From Pantoea sp. WMus005 (GTDB lineage Bacteria > Pseudomonadota > Gammaproteobacteria > Enterobacterales > Enterobacteriaceae), in contig NZ_JACBXU010000002.1 of assembly GCF_013415305.1 (NCBI RefSeq), positions 62,001-126,000 on the forward strand: a stretch of 64,000 bases of DNA, written 5' to 3'. Made by a program: the position numbers and the translations under genes. This document shows, one piece after another, positions 1 to 10,155 of this stretch. Every line of letters begins with the position of its first letter. Positions within the stretch are counted from its first letter, which is position 1. The notes under the pieces were generated by a model that was given only the letters and a program-made list of their open reading frames with translations, searched no databases and was not told the DNA's origin.

Positions 1-2
1 GT

Positions 3-842
3 GCCAACAGCGTCTGGCAGATGCTGGAGTTCATCTTTAACGGCATGGTGTTCCTGATGCTGGGCCTGCAGTTGCCGGACATTCTGCAGACCTCAATCGA
101 CCAGGCTCAGGCCGATACCAACGTCGAGCTGTGGATGCTGTTCGCCGATATCGGACTGGTTTATCTGGCGCTGATGCTGGTGCGTTTTGGCTGGCTGTGG
201 ATTATGCAGCGTCTGAGCAAACGTCTGTTGAAGAAAAAGCCGCTGGAGTTTGCTAACTACTCGTTGCGTGAGCTGCTGATCGCCACGTTTGCCGGGGTGC
301 GGGGTGCGATTACCCTGGCAGGTGTGCTGTCGATTCCACTTTACCTCACTACGGGTGATCCCTTCCCGGCGCGTTATGAGCTGGTGTTTATCGCTACCGG
401 CGTGATTCTGGTCTCATTGCTGGTGGGCGTGGTACTGCTGCCGATTCTGCTGCGCGGCATTGATAGCATCGACAAAGGCGCGCATCGCCGTGAGCTGCAA
501 AATGCCCGTGCGGTGATGGCGGGTGCAGCGGTTGAGAGCCTGCATAAGATGGAACAGCGGCTGGAAAATGAGTCGGAAGAGAACATCGATCCGGAACTGC
601 TGAAAGAGGTGAGTCTGCGCGTAACAGGCAACTTACGTCGTCGCGCCGAAGGCAAGAATGACCTTGAGCATGCGCTGTACGCTGAGAACCTTGAACGTCG
701 ATTCCGCCTGACCGGGCTGCGCGCTGAACGCGCTGAGCTTTATCATCTGCGCGCGACCCAACAGATCTCCAATGAGACGATGCAGACCTTACTGCACGAC
801 CTGGATCTGCTGGAAGCATTGCTGATAGAAAAAGAAGAGTAA
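3..842 (+). CDS. yjcE: Na+/H+ antiporter, CPA1 family (YjcE-like), 3' part
   Basis: The reading frame is open from the first bases of the window, so the start lies upstream and only the last 279 residues are present. The visible part has the final membrane segments of a monovalent cation/proton exchanger, including a conserved FAGVRGAITLAG stretch. A long charged cytoplasmic tail (about residues 150-279) follows, as in YjcE-type CPA1 antiporters, which exchange Na+ or K+ for H+ at the inner membrane. In E. coli yjcE also lies close to actP-yjcH-acs, and that neighbourhood recurs here with an insertion between. Family is confident; the ion preference is not visible. Confidence 0.85.
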   Translation, partial: ANSVWQMLEFIFNGMVFLMLGLQLPDILQTSIDQAQADTNVELWMLFADIGLVYLALMLVRFGWLWIMQRLSKRLLKKKPLEFANYSLRELLIATFAGVRGAITLAGVLSIPLYLTTGDPFPARYELVFIATGVILVSLLVGVVLLPILLRGIDSIDKGAHRRELQNARAVMAGAAVESLHKMEQRLENESEENIDPELLKEVSLRVTGNLRRRAEGKNDLEHALYAENLERRFRLTGLRAERAELYHLRATQQISNETMQTLLHDLDLLEALLIEKEE

Positions 843-887
843 GCCCTGACTGGCACGCCTGCGCATTTATGCGGGCGTGCCAGCTTT

Positions 888-1790
888 TCACACCGATAGC
901 CGTGGAGGCTCATCCGGCCAGTGCTCGCGGCAACAGTTTATCCACGCCTGCGCACTGCGCGACAGATAACTCCCTTCCCGCCAGATCAATCCCAGACTCC
1001 ACTTCAGCTCCGATTCCAGCGGCAGCCACAATAGCGACTGCTTATCCAGCCGCTGACAGATCGGCTCCGGCAGAATCGCCAGCCCCATCTCCGCCTGCAC
1101 CATCGCCGCCAGAAAATCCCACTGACCGCTGCGCACCGCCACCGTTGGCGTCAGGTTAAGCCGCTGAAACGCCTGCATCAGCTGACGATTCAGCGAAAAC
1201 TCCTCATTGAAAATCAGCAGCGGATGCTCAGCCAGTTCTGCCAGCCCAATCTGCTGGCGGCTGAGCCATTCCGGGCGTCGTGGCAGCAGCACGCAGAGCG
1301 GATGATGCATCAGGGGCAGCGTGTTCAGCGGCAGCTCGGCGTCGACCGGCAGCGCGGTCAGGGCGATATCAAGACTGCCCGCCAGCACCGCCTGCTGAAC
1401 GGTCAGACCGCCGAACTCCGAAATTTTCAGCTTCACGCCAGGATAGCGACGGCGAAAAGCCGAAATCGATCCGGCTATCTGCATACCCACCATCGGCGGA
1501 ATACCGAGCCGCAGCTCACCGGTTTTGAGTTGGTTGATGTCTCCAATCTCCGCCTCCAGCTGATGAAACTCCTGCAGGATCGCCAGGCCGCGCTGATAGA
1601 CCGCCTGGCCGCTGTCGGTAAGGTGCAGGCGACGGCCATCGCGCAGGATCAGCGTGCAGCCCAGCTCCTCTTCCAGCTGGCGCAGCATTTTGCTGATGGT
1701 CGGCTGCGTCACAAACAGCTTTTGCGCCGCACGGGTAAAGCTCTGCTGGCGAACCACTTCAGTAAAGTAACGCAGGGCGCGAACATCCAT
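888..1790 (-). CDS. LysR-family regulator, probably of the adjacent cidA/cidB pair
   Basis: This 300-residue protein has the LysR N-terminal winged helix-turn-helix (about residues 1-60, with FTRAAQKLFVTQPTISKMLRQLE) and a substrate-binding-like effector domain from about residue 90. It is transcribed away from the cidA/cidB-like genes across a 100-bp gap. LysR regulators divergent from such pairs (CidR type) activate them in response to overflow metabolism products. That role is inferred from position only; the ligand is unknown. A general LysR regulator remains possible. Confidence 0.8.
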   Translation of the reverse strand: MDVRALRYFTEVVRQQSFTRAAQKLFVTQPTISKMLRQLEEELGCTLILRDGRRLHLTDSGQAVYQRGLAILQEFHQLEAEIGDINQLKTGELRLGIPPMVGMQIAGSISAFRRRYPGVKLKISEFGGLTVQQAVLAGSLDIALTALPVDAELPLNTLPLMHHPLCVLLPRRPEWLSRQQIGLAELAEHPLLIFNEEFSLNRQLMQAFQRLNLTPTVAVRSGQWDFLAAMVQAEMGLAILPEPICQRLDKQSLLWLPLESELKWSLGLIWREGSYLSRSAQAWINCCREHWPDEPPRLSV

Positions 1791-1807
1791 AACTATTCCT
1801 TTCAGGC

Positions 1808-1831
1808 ATGATTCAGATAATTTTAATTCAT
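1808..1831. promoter_or_regulatory. Possible LysR operator in the divergent cidA promoter region
   Basis: The 24-bp A/T-rich stretch has imperfect inverted arms (ATGATT at the left, AATTCAT at the right) around an AT centre, the general form of a LysR box. A -10-like TATACT follows at about 1856-1861, upstream of cidA. The assignment rests on position and shape only. Confidence 0.3.
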
Positions 1832-1890
1832 TTTTTTCACCTTGTGCTGGCGTTTTATACTGGTGACATCAATTTAAAGGGGGAGACAAA

Positions 1891-2319
1891 GTGATGGCGT
1901 TAGCGCTCACTTTCCGCAGCAACCGCGCAGTGCAATGGCTCAGCCTGCCACTGCAGCTGGGTTTCTATATCGGCCTGTTTATCGCCTGCGATCGGCTGGT
2001 GAGCTGGCTGCACCTGCCGCTGCCCGCCAATATCGTCGGGATGCTGTTGCTGCTGGCGTTAATCGTGACGCGGGTTGTGCCGCTGAACTGGGTAAAAGCC
2101 GGGTCACGCTGGTTGCTGGCCGAGATGCTGCTGTTCTTTATTCCGGCGGTGGTGGCGGTGGTGAATTATGGCGATCTGCTGCGGGTCGATGGCCTGCGCA
2201 TCTGCGTGGTCATCGGCGTCAGCACGATGCTGGTGCTGGCATCCACCGCCTGGGTAGTGGACCGGCTCTATCAGTATGAAGTCGCGCGCGCCGCGCGTAA
2301 GCAGGATCCCGATGCGTGA
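1891..2319 (+). CDS. CidA/LrgA-family membrane protein
   Basis: This 142-residue protein has about four hydrophobic segments and the LrgA-family core LPLPANIVGMLLLL. Family members are holin-like membrane proteins or subunits of three-carbon metabolite carriers working with a CidB/LrgB partner. The frame opens with GTG then ATG; the purine-rich AAAGGGGGAG ending about 7 bases upstream supports a start here, and which of the two codons is used cannot be decided. The stop codon lies inside the next gene. A LysR regulator is divergent upstream. Confidence 0.85.
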   Translation: MMALALTFRSNRAVQWLSLPLQLGFYIGLFIACDRLVSWLHLPLPANIVGMLLLLALIVTRVVPLNWVKAGSRWLLAEMLLFFIPAVVAVVNYGDLLRVDGLRICVVIGVSTMLVLASTAWVVDRLYQYEVARAARKQDPDA

Positions 2320-3007
2320 TGTTCTGCTCAGCCTGCTCTGTGTGGCGGTTACGCTGCTGGTTTATACGCTGAATAAACGGCTTTATCGTCGCTGGCGCAC
2401 ACTGCTGCTGATGCCTCTGGTGATGACGCCGCTGGTGCTGGTGGCTCTTCTGCTGCTGACGCACATCAGCTGGCAGGACTATATTGCAGAAAACCACTGG
2501 CTGCTCTGGCTGCTGGGACCGGCGACGCTGGCGTTTGCAGTGCCGGTCTATGAGAACGTTGAGATTATTAAACGCCACTGGCTGTCCCTGAGCGCGGGTG
2601 TTCTGACCGCCACGCTGGTCGCCGTCTGCAGTTCGGTCTGGCTGGCACGACTGTTAACCCTGCCGGAGTCGATCCAGCGCAGCCTGGCCGTGCGCTCCAT
2701 TACCACACCGTTTGCACTGGCCGCAGCCGGACCGATTGGCGGTCAGCCCGATCTGGTGGCGCTGTTTGTGGTGATGACGGGCGTGTTTGGCATGGCAATC
2801 GGTGACGTGCTGTTTCTGCGCATCGCAATTAAGCAGGGCGTGGCGAAAGGGGCCGGATTAGGGGCTGCGTCGCACGGTGCGGGAACCGCTCGCGCTTATC
2901 AGCTGGGGCAGCAGGAGGGCGTGGTCGCCAGCCTGGTGATGATGCTGTCTGGTGTTGTGACCGTGGTACTGGCCCCGCTGATTGGACACCTGATGTGGAC
3001 AATATAG
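2312..3007 (+). CDS. CidB/LrgB-family membrane protein
   Basis: This 231-residue multi-spanning membrane protein has the LrgB hallmarks VRSITTPFALAAA and GAASHGAGTARAY. LrgB/CidB proteins act with LrgA/CidA in murein hydrolase control or export and import of pyruvate-like metabolites. The start at 2312 (MRDVLLSLL) overlaps the end of the upstream gene by 8 bases, which implies translational coupling. An in-frame ATG at 2276 would add 12 basic residues with no membrane character and is less likely. Confidence 0.87.
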   Translation: MRDVLLSLLCVAVTLLVYTLNKRLYRRWRTLLLMPLVMTPLVLVALLLLTHISWQDYIAENHWLLWLLGPATLAFAVPVYENVEIIKRHWLSLSAGVLTATLVAVCSSVWLARLLTLPESIQRSLAVRSITTPFALAAAGPIGGQPDLVALFVVMTGVFGMAIGDVLFLRIAIKQGVAKGAGLGAASHGAGTARAYQLGQQEGVVASLVMMLSGVVTVVLAPLIGHLMWTI

Positions 3008-3017
3008 TCTACACTGC

Positions 3018-3032
3018 GTTGCCAACGGCAAC
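3018..3032. promoter_or_regulatory. Short perfect hairpin after the cidAB-like pair
   Basis: GTTGCC and GGCAAC flank an AAC loop just after the stop codon at 3007. No T-run follows, so this is at best a weak terminator or an mRNA 3'-end stabilising hairpin. Confidence 0.3.
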
Positions 3033-3143
3033 TCTCCTGGCAGAGACACGTATTTTTACGTAAAGTTTTCCAGATTTTGTTGTCTCCCCGTTTCAGGCTG
3101 TTAACCTTGCGGCCGAATTAATTGTCCTTCACGGAGTGGAATC

Positions 3144-3689
3144 ATGTTTAAGCAACTTGTTACCGGGAGCGCCCTCGGGCTGGTTTTACTGAGCGGTGCC
3201 GCTCAGGCGATTGAAGGCAGTGTTGATGTCAGCGAACACAACACCAACCTGAATCTGGGTCTGGGCACCACAACACCCGGTCTGTTTCTGAAAGGTAACT
3301 GGCTGCGTAGCGACCATGACGGCAGCACCTACGGTGCAGGTCTGGGTTACAACGTTGATTTCGGGCCACTGCGTCTGGCACCGACCGCAAAAGCGATCTT
3401 CACCCATCCGGAAGATGGAAAAGATGGATTTGCGGTGGCGCTGGGTGGTGCAGCACACTACAGCATCAACAGCATGTGGGGCCTGTATGGCGAGTATTAT
3501 TACGCGCCAGAGTCGTTCACCGATCAGCTCGACAGCTATCAGGAAGCCGCTGGCGGCCTGAGCTTCACGCCGGTTTCACTGCTTAACCTGCGTGTGGGTT
3601 ATCAGTACATCGAACTGAACAACAAAGATGGACGCAAAGATAACGTGCTGGTCGATGGCCCGTACGTGGGTGCATCGCTGCGCTTCTGA
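3144..3689 (+). CDS. yfaZ: YfaZ-family outer membrane protein
   Basis: The 181-residue product starts with a clear signal peptide (MFKQLVTGSALGLVLLSGAAQA, cleaved after AQA). The rest is alternating beta-strand sequence rich in Gly, Tyr and Asn, ending with the C-terminal aromatic residue of outer membrane beta-barrels (ASLRF). This matches the YfaZ family of small outer membrane proteins, whose function is not established. A GGAG lies 10 bases before the ATG. A strong shared terminator separates it from the convergent actP. Confidence 0.85.
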   Translation: MFKQLVTGSALGLVLLSGAAQAIEGSVDVSEHNTNLNLGLGTTTPGLFLKGNWLRSDHDGSTYGAGLGYNVDFGPLRLAPTAKAIFTHPEDGKDGFAVALGGAAHYSINSMWGLYGEYYYAPESFTDQLDSYQEAAGGLSFTPVSLLNLRVGYQYIELNNKDGRKDNVLVDGPYVGASLRF

Positions 3690-3706
3690 TTCTGTTGCGT
3701 GAAAGA

Positions 3707-3739
3707 AAAGGGCGACTACCGAGGTAGTCGCCCTTTTTT
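3707..3739. terminator. Bidirectional terminator between yfaZ and actP
   Basis: A 10-bp perfect stem (GGGCGACTAC with GTAGTCGCCC) has a CGAG tetraloop. It is preceded by AAAA and followed by TTTTTT, so it works as an intrinsic terminator on both strands. Confidence 0.93.
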
Positions 3740-3771
3740 GTTGCCTGAACGTTATGCGCGGTAAACGGCGA

Positions 3772-5427
3772 TCAGTGCGCCTTGCCCTGTTCAATGCCGG
3801 TGCCCGTCTGCGAGCGGATAAACTGCGCGCGGAAGCGTGAGCGCTCCTCTGCACCCTGCTGCGAATGGTCGGTAATGGAGAAGAGCCAGATGCCGACAAA
3901 GGCCACCACCATGGAGAACAGCGCCGGATACTCATAAGGGAAAATCGGCTTCGCGTTGCCCAGCACCTGAACCCACACGGTGGGGCCGAGGATCATCAGA
4001 ATCACGGCAGTCAGCAGACCGAGCCAGCCGCCCACCATCGCACCGCGCGTGGTGAGTTTTGACCAGTACATCGACAGCAGGATGATGGGGAAGTTACAGC
4101 TGGCCGCAATCGAGAAAGCCAGCCCGACCATAAAGGCGATGTTCTGCTTCTCAAACAGAATACCCAGCGCAATCGCTACCACGCCCAGTGCGAGCACAGT
4201 GATTTTGGAGACCCGCAGCTCATCTTTCTCGCTCGCCTGACCTTTACGATACACGCTGGCATAGAGGTCGTGCGACACCGCCGACGCGCCCGCCAGCGTT
4301 AAGCCCGCTACCACCGCCAGAATCGTAGCGAAGGCTACCGCAGAGATAAAGCCCAGGAAGGTGCTGCCGCCCACGGCATTCGCCAGATGCACCGCCGCCA
4401 TATTGGTGCCACCAATCAGCGCGCCGCTGGCATCTTTAAAGGCCGGGTTCGCGCCCACCAGCAGAATGGCTCCGAAGCCGATAATAAAGGTCAGGAAGTA
4501 GAAGTAGCCCATAAAACCGGTGGCCCAGAAGACACTTTTACGGGCCTCTTTAGCATCCGCCACGGTGAAGAAGCGCATCAGAATATGCGGCAATCCGGCC
4601 GTACCGAACATCAGCCCCAGCCCCAGTGACAGAGCCGAGATCGGATCCTTGACCAGTCCGCCTGGCTGCATAATCGCGATGCCTTTGGGATGGACCGCCA
4701 TCGCTTCGGTGAACAGCGTATTAAAGCTGAAATTGGCCGCCTTCATCACCATGACCGCCATAAAGGTCGCACCAAACAGCAGCAGGACCGCTTTGATGAT
4801 CTGCACCCAGGTGGTGGCCAGCATGCCGCCAAACAGCACATACATCACCATCAGAATGCCGACCAGAACCACCGCCACATGATAGTTAAGGCCGAACAGC
4901 AGCTGGATGAGTTTACCGGCACCCACCATCTGCGCGATCAGGTAGAGCGCCACCACCACCAGCGAGCCGCAGGCTGACAGGGTGCGAATTGGCATCTGCT
5001 TCAGACGATAAGAGGCGACGTCGGCAAAGGTATAGCGACCCAGATTGCGCAGCCGCTCGGCGATTAAAAACAGAATCATCGGCCAGCCGACCAGGAAGCC
5101 GAGCGAATAGATCAGCCCGTCATAGCCGGAGGTGTAAACCAGTGCCGAAATGCCCAGGAACGAGGCCGCTGACATGAAGTCACCCGCCATCGCCAGACCA
5201 TTCTGGAAACCGGTGATATTGCCGCCGGCCGTGTAATAGTCGTTACGCGAACGGGTCCGCTTCGACGCCCAGTACGTAATCCCCAATGTGGCACCGACGA
5301 AAATCGTAAACATGATAATCGCCTGATAGTTGGTCGGCTGACGCTGAACCGCACCGGTAATCGCATCAGCGGCCAGCGCTGAAAACGGCAACATTAAGGC
5401 CAGCAGCCATAAGGTGAGACGGGTCAT
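3772..5427 (-). CDS. actP: Cation/acetate symporter ActP
   Basis: This 551-residue protein belongs to the sodium:solute symporter family and corresponds closely to E. coli ActP (YjcG). It has an N-terminal signal-like segment ([19 protein letters not shown]) and about 13 membrane helices. It takes up acetate, and probably glycolate, at low concentration across the inner membrane, feeding acetyl-CoA synthetase. It is last in the acs-yjcH-actP operon and its ATG overlaps the yjcH stop by 4 bases. The gene ends at the bidirectional terminator. Confidence 0.97.
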   Translation of the reverse strand: MTRLTLWLLALMLPFSALAADAITGAVQRQPTNYQAIIMFTIFVGATLGITYWASKRTRSRNDYYTAGGNITGFQNGLAMAGDFMSAASFLGISALVYTSGYDGLIYSLGFLVGWPMILFLIAERLRNLGRYTFADVASYRLKQMPIRTLSACGSLVVVALYLIAQMVGAGKLIQLLFGLNYHVAVVLVGILMVMYVLFGGMLATTWVQIIKAVLLLFGATFMAVMVMKAANFSFNTLFTEAMAVHPKGIAIMQPGGLVKDPISALSLGLGLMFGTAGLPHILMRFFTVADAKEARKSVFWATGFMGYFYFLTFIIGFGAILLVGANPAFKDASGALIGGTNMAAVHLANAVGGSTFLGFISAVAFATILAVVAGLTLAGASAVSHDLYASVYRKGQASEKDELRVSKITVLALGVVAIALGILFEKQNIAFMVGLAFSIAASCNFPIILLSMYWSKLTTRGAMVGGWLGLLTAVILMILGPTVWVQVLGNAKPIFPYEYPALFSMVVAFVGIWLFSITDHSQQGAEERSRFRAQFIRSQTGTGIEQGKAH

Positions 5428-5756
5428 GGTTTCACCTCGCTGAGGATGGCTTTTGTTAAACGGTCAAACTCACCGTTGGCGCGCCAGACATAGACGCCGG
5501 TCAGCACAAACGACATCACAATCAGCCCGACACCAATCGGGATACCGCGCGTCACGTTAGTACCGGCATGCAGCGGCGTACCAAGCCAGCCGGGTGCAAA
5601 GGCAATCAGCAGAATAAAGCCGACATAGAGCACCAGCATGATCACCGACAGTAACGTCGCGAACGCCTGGCGTTTATGGACTAACTCATGAAAAAGGGGA
5701 TTACGTTCAATCTGCTGATTGATTGCATCCTGATTCGAAAGGGCGTCATTCATCAC
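5424..5756 (-). CDS. yjcH: DUF485 membrane protein YjcH
   Basis: This 110-residue protein has two predicted membrane helices and the DUF485 core ([15 protein letters not shown]...). It corresponds to E. coli YjcH, which is always encoded between acs and actP and is presumed to help the acetate permease. Its stop overlaps the actP start (ATGA). It is separated from acs by 137 bp containing a strong hairpin. The biochemical role is unknown. Confidence 0.93.
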   Translation of the reverse strand: MMNDALSNQDAINQQIERNPLFHELVHKRQAFATLLSVIMLVLYVGFILLIAFAPGWLGTPLHAGTNVTRGIPIGVGLIVMSFVLTGVYVWRANGEFDRLTKAILSEVKP

Positions 5757-5858
5757 ATTTTCTCCAGAGGACTTGCAGGCGAGAACCTCACGACAGGGCG
5801 CGGATTCAGCTGGTTATAATAGTTGTGACTACCGAAACAGACTGCGTAGGGCGGGTGT

Positions 5859-5880
5859 GGCGGGAAGCGATCTTCCCGCC
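5859..5880 (-). repeat. Intercistronic hairpin between acs and yjcH
   Basis: Perfect 9-bp arms GGCGGGAAG and CTTCCCGCC surround a CGAT loop, 13 bases after the acs stop codon. No T-run follows in the direction of transcription, so it is not a simple terminator. It resembles REP-type hairpins that stabilise upstream mRNA and set different expression levels within an operon. Confidence 0.6.
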
Positions 5881-5893
5881 GGACTGCGTGCGC

Positions 5894-7849
5894 TTAAGGC
5901 ATTTTGATCGACTGTTTCTCCTCAAGCAGTTTTTCTACAACGCCAGGATCGGCGAGGGTAGAGGTATCACCAAGGTTACTGGTATCGCCGGTGGCAATTT
6001 TGCGCAGAATACGCCGCATGATTTTGCCAGAGCGGGTTTTCGGCAGTGAGTCGGTCCAGTGCAGCACATCAGGCGTGGCAATCGGGCCAATCTCTTTGCG
6101 GACCCACTGTCGCACTTCGGTGTACAGCTCCGGTGACGGCTCTTCGCCATGATTCAGCGTGATATAGGCGTAAATCGCCTGGCCTTTAATACTGTGCGGA
6201 ATCCCGACCACGGCCGCTTCGGCAATTTTAGGATGCGACACCAGCGCCGATTCAATTTCGGCGGTGCCAAGGCGGTGACCAGAGACGTTGAGCACATCAT
6301 CAACGCGACCCGTGATCCAGTAATAGCCATCCTCATCACGACGGGCACCGTCACCACTGAAGTAGACATTTTTAAAGGTGGAGAAGTAGGTCTGCTCGAA
6401 ACGGTCATGATCGCCAAAGAGCGTTCGCGCCTGACCTGGCCACGACTCAGTGATGACCAGATTGCCTTCACAGGCACCTTCCTGCGGCTGACCTTCGTTA
6501 TCCACCAGCGCCGGTTGTACGCCAAAGAAGGGGCGGGTGGCAGAACCGGCTTTTAGCGCGGTCGCGCCCGGCAGCGGCGTGATCATGAAGCCGCCGGTTT
6601 CGGTCTGCCACCAGGTATCCACGATCGGGCAGCGGCTGTTGCCGATTTTCTTGTAGTACCACTCCCAGGCTTCCGGGTTAATCGGCTCGCCGACCGATCC
6701 CATAATGCGCAGGCTGCTGCGGTCGGTGCCCGCAATCGCCTTGTCCCCCTCCGCCATCAGCGCCCGGATGGCGGTCGGCGCGGTGTAGAGTAGGGTGACT
6801 TTATGTTTATCAACCACTTCCGCCATGCGGCTCGGCGTCGGCCAGTTCGGTACCCCTTCAAACATCAGTGTGGTCGCACCACAAGCCAGCGGGCCATAGA
6901 CCAGATAGCTGTGACCCGTCACCCAGCCGACATCGGCGGTACACCAGTAGATATCATCCTGATGGTAATCAAAGACGAACTTAAACGTGGTGGCGGCATA
7001 GACCAGATAACCGCCGGTAGTATGCAACACACCTTTAGGTTTGCCGGTAGAACCCGACGTATAAAGGATAAACAGCGGATCTTCTGCGCCGACTTCGGCT
7101 GCAGAGTGGTTGGTACTGGCGTTCAGCATCAGCGCATGCCACCACTGATCGCGGCCTTCAACCCAGCCCACATCTTTACCTGTGCGCTGGAACACCACCA
7201 CATTTTTCACGCTGGTGACATTCGGATTTTTTAACGCATCATCAACGTTTTTCTTCAACGGAATGCTGCGACCGGCGCGGATCCCTTCATCAGCGGTAAT
7301 GACCAGCGAGGCGCTGGAGTCGACAATGCGGCCAGCGACCGCCTCCGGTGAAAAGCCGCCAAAGATCACTGAGTGGACGGCACCAATTCGCGCACAGGCC
7401 AGCATCGCCACAGCGGCTTCTGGCACCATCGGCATATAGATCGCTACCACATCGCCTTTTTTCACGTCCAGCAGCTCCAGCACGTTGGCGAAGCGACAGA
7501 CTTCGGCATGCAGCTGGCGGAAGGTCAGGGTTTTGCTTTCGCTGGCGTCGTCGCCTTCCCAGATAATCGCCGGGTGATCGCCGCGCGTGGCGAGATGACG
7601 GTCAAGGCAGTTTGCCGCCAGGTTGAGCGTGCCATCTTCGTACCAGCGAATGTTAATGTTACCTGGCGCAAACGAGCAGTTTTTCACTTTGCTGTAAGGC
7701 TGGATCCAGTCAAGGATTTTGCCCTGTTCGCCCCAGAAGCTGTCTGGATCGTCGACAGATTGCTGATACATCGCCTGATACTGTTCAGCTGTAATCAGGG
7801 TGTTTGCTGCAATATTATCCGGAACGGGATGAATGTGATTTTGGCTCAT
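5894..7849 (-). CDS. acs: Acetyl-CoA synthetase
   Basis: This 651-residue enzyme activates acetate to acetyl-CoA through an acetyl-adenylate in the cytoplasm. The ATP-binding motif [11 protein letters not shown] and the adenylation motif WWQTETGG are present. So is the C-terminal [11 protein letters not shown], whose lysine (about residue 609) is the acetylation site silencing Acs in enterobacteria. The start at 7849 (MSQNHIHPV) matches the E. coli N-terminus and has AAGGAG 7 bases upstream; a more distal ATG at 7888 lacks such support. First gene of acs-yjcH-actP, it diverges from gltP. Confidence 0.97.
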   Translation of the reverse strand: MSQNHIHPVPDNIAANTLITAEQYQAMYQQSVDDPDSFWGEQGKILDWIQPYSKVKNCSFAPGNINIRWYEDGTLNLAANCLDRHLATRGDHPAIIWEGDDASESKTLTFRQLHAEVCRFANVLELLDVKKGDVVAIYMPMVPEAAVAMLACARIGAVHSVIFGGFSPEAVAGRIVDSSASLVITADEGIRAGRSIPLKKNVDDALKNPNVTSVKNVVVFQRTGKDVGWVEGRDQWWHALMLNASTNHSAAEVGAEDPLFILYTSGSTGKPKGVLHTTGGYLVYAATTFKFVFDYHQDDIYWCTADVGWVTGHSYLVYGPLACGATTLMFEGVPNWPTPSRMAEVVDKHKVTLLYTAPTAIRALMAEGDKAIAGTDRSSLRIMGSVGEPINPEAWEWYYKKIGNSRCPIVDTWWQTETGGFMITPLPGATALKAGSATRPFFGVQPALVDNEGQPQEGACEGNLVITESWPGQARTLFGDHDRFEQTYFSTFKNVYFSGDGARRDEDGYYWITGRVDDVLNVSGHRLGTAEIESALVSHPKIAEAAVVGIPHSIKGQAIYAYITLNHGEEPSPELYTEVRQWVRKEIGPIATPDVLHWTDSLPKTRSGKIMRRILRKIATGDTSNLGDTSTLADPGVVEKLLEEKQSIKMP

Positions 7850-8434
7850 GACGGATCTCCTTGAAGATGTTAATGATATGTCAATCAATGGTTAATTAAA
7901 GCCTGCCCTGAGTCTTTGTTTCTTTTTTGCGCCACAGATCACGTCATAAACCTCTCGCCACGAAGCGTACAGCCGGATTGATATTTCCTGTTAACTCCCT
8001 GCTGGCGAGGGGGAATTAAAAAAGGGTGTCATCCTGGTAAAGGCTGGATAAAAAGCAAGCAAACGCGCCGGCAGCCTTTTTAACCAACTCTGAATAGCTA
8101 TGCGTAAAGTCATCGAAGTATTACTTTTCATAACAGCAGGTTAGGGATTTTTACTCCTGGCAGCACTTTATGCTACTTAGGTGGCTAACTTTTAATCGGA
8201 TCTTCCGGGGGTTGCATTTACTGCAGTGAAAATGGTACTTATCTCGCCCCTGTTCTGCAGGTATCAACTCAGACCGCGTCTGAAAATGGGTATGGGAATC
8301 ATCAGATTTTCATACGAGGCGCTGTTTCTAAACACCCTCTAATTTACCGGGCTTTTTGCTCACTCCCTGTGTGTATTGTCTTCTGCACCTTCGCAGTAGA
8401 GAGAAACGGGTTTTGACTGAGGAAATTACGCGTT
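7850..8434. other. 585-bp divergent regulatory region between acs and gltP
   Basis: I see no credible gene here. The stretch must carry the acs and gltP promoters. I searched for a full CRP site (TGTGA-N6-TCACA) and found none I would defend. In E. coli the nrf operon occupies this junction; nothing resembling nrf remains. Confidence 0.6.
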
Positions 8435-9736
8435 ATGAAAGGTTTTAAAATCAGCCTGGCCTGGCAGATTCTGACAGCCCTGGTGCTTGGCATCGTTGTG
8501 GGTGCTGTGTTGCATAATCAGCCAGACAATCGTGAATGGTTAGTCACCAACGTGCTCAGCCCGGCAGGCGATATCTTTATTCATCTCATCAAGATGATTG
8601 TGGTACCGATTGTGATTTCATCCCTGATTGTCGGCATCGCTGGCGTGGGTGATGCAAAGAAGCTGGGACGCATCGGCGTCAAAACGATTCTTTACTTTGA
8701 AGTGATCACCACCATTGCCATTGTGGTCGGTATTACGCTGGCTAACGTATTTCAACCCGGCACCGGCATTGATATGTCAACGCTGGCAACGGTGGACATC
8801 TCTAAATATGAAGCGACAACGGCAGAGGTACAGGGCGGTCCGCACAGCCTGGTGACCACCATTTTGTCGCTGATCCCGCAGAATATTTTCGCCTCAATGG
8901 CGAAGGGCGACATGCTGCCGATTATCTTTTTCTCGGTGCTGTTTGGCTTAGGTCTGTCGTCACTGCCGTCAGAACAGCGCGATCCGCTGGTGAACCTGTT
9001 CCGTGGCATTTCTGAAGCGATGTTTAAAGTGACGCACATGATCATGCGTTATGCGCCGGTAGGTGTGTTTGCACTGATCGCGGTGACCATTGCTAACTTC
9101 GGTTTTGCCTCGCTGTGGCCGCTGGCTAAGCTGGTGTTGCTGGTGTACGCGGCGATTCTGTTCTTCGCCTTTGTGGTGCTGGGCGGGGTGGCGCGCTTCT
9201 GTAAGCTGCGGATTACCACGCTGATGCGTATCCTGAAGGATGAGCTGATTCTCTCTTACTCCACGTCCAGCTCAGAAACCGTGTTGCCACGCATCATGGA
9301 GAAGATGGAAGCCTACGGCGCCCCGAAAGCGATCACCAGCTTCGTGGTGCCGACCGGTTATTCGTTTAATCTGGATGGTTCAACGCTTTATCAGAGTATC
9401 GCCGCGATCTTTATTGCGCAGCTTTACGGCATTGATCTGTCGCTGACCGACGAGATTGTGCTGGTACTGACCCTGATGGTGACCTCGAAAGGGATCGCTG
9501 GCGTGCCGGGCGTATCGTTCGTGGTGCTGCTGGCCACGCTGGGCAGCGTCGGTATTCCTCTGGAAGGCCTGGCGTTTATCGCCGGTGTTGACCGCATCAT
9601 GGATATGGCGCGCACCGCGCTGAACGTGGTCGGTAACGCGCTGGCGGTGCTGGTCATTGCCCGCTGGGAAAACCAGTTCGACGCTGAACAGGCTAAAGAG
9701 TATGAGTTGCAGCTGCGGACACAGACCGCAAGCTGA
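8435..9736 (+). CDS. gltP: Glutamate/aspartate:proton symporter GltP
   Basis: This 433-residue protein of the dicarboxylate/amino acid:cation symporter family matches E. coli GltP from its first residues (SLAWQIL). It has the serine-rich loop STSSSE and the substrate-site motifs VPTGYSFNLDGSTLYQS and GIAGVPG. It imports glutamate and aspartate with protons across the inner membrane. A GAGGAAA ribosome site precedes the ATG. It is monocistronic, followed by a strong terminator, and diverges from acs as in E. coli apart from the missing nrf genes. Confidence 0.97.
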   Translation: MKGFKISLAWQILTALVLGIVVGAVLHNQPDNREWLVTNVLSPAGDIFIHLIKMIVVPIVISSLIVGIAGVGDAKKLGRIGVKTILYFEVITTIAIVVGITLANVFQPGTGIDMSTLATVDISKYEATTAEVQGGPHSLVTTILSLIPQNIFASMAKGDMLPIIFFSVLFGLGLSSLPSEQRDPLVNLFRGISEAMFKVTHMIMRYAPVGVFALIAVTIANFGFASLWPLAKLVLLVYAAILFFAFVVLGGVARFCKLRITTLMRILKDELILSYSTSSSETVLPRIMEKMEAYGAPKAITSFVVPTGYSFNLDGSTLYQSIAAIFIAQLYGIDLSLTDEIVLVLTLMVTSKGIAGVPGVSFVVLLATLGSVGIPLEGLAFIAGVDRIMDMARTALNVVGNALAVLVIARWENQFDAEQAKEYELQLRTQTAS

Positions 9737-9752
9737 ATACGGCGTTAACATC

Positions 9753-9785
9753 AAAAAGGGCTCAACGAAAGTTGGGCCCTTTTTG
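9753..9785 (+). terminator. Terminator after gltP
   Basis: A 9-bp stem (GGGCTCAAC with GTTGGGCCC, one G-U pair) has a GAAA tetraloop, is preceded by AAAAA and is followed by TTTTT. Confidence 0.9.
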
Positions 9786-10155
9786 TTTGTGTCGCTGAGT
9801 TCTTACAGGGTCGATAATGCAGAAATCAAAGACCAGCATGTGTGCCGTTCAGTGGGATATAAAGGGGCTGCGTAACGCCAGCGTCAACCCATCCCTGGGG
9901 CCTCGGCCGCCGGTTTACTCGCCTCATGGATGACGAATGCGTCTTTACGATCAGATGAACCTTTTCTGACCGGCTCCGATCAAAAAACCATTAAGCTCAG
10001 AATGCCAGGTACCCTGTTTACGCTCAGCGCTGGCCAGTCAATCTCCCACAGCATGATTCACCCCACAGCCATTGAAAAAAGATCTCACCCAATGAATTAA
10101 TCATTCGTTATGATAATGGTTAATTTGAATAATTTATTCCTTAGCGGAGCCCGTC
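9786..10155. other. 370-bp region upstream of murQ
   Basis: I see no coding sequence of note. The last 70 bp are AT-rich and contain AATGA-N5-TCATT (about 10091-10105), a possible operator next to the murQ promoter. In E. coli the divergent regulator murR would lie here; it is absent. Confidence 0.4.

Noticed and set aside
7850..8434. CRP sites in the acs-gltP region
   Set aside because: Expected from E. coli, but only partial half-sites were seen, so none was annotated.
9786..10155. Remnant of murR or a mobile element before murQ
   Set aside because: No frame or motif related to an SIS regulator or transposase could be recognised.
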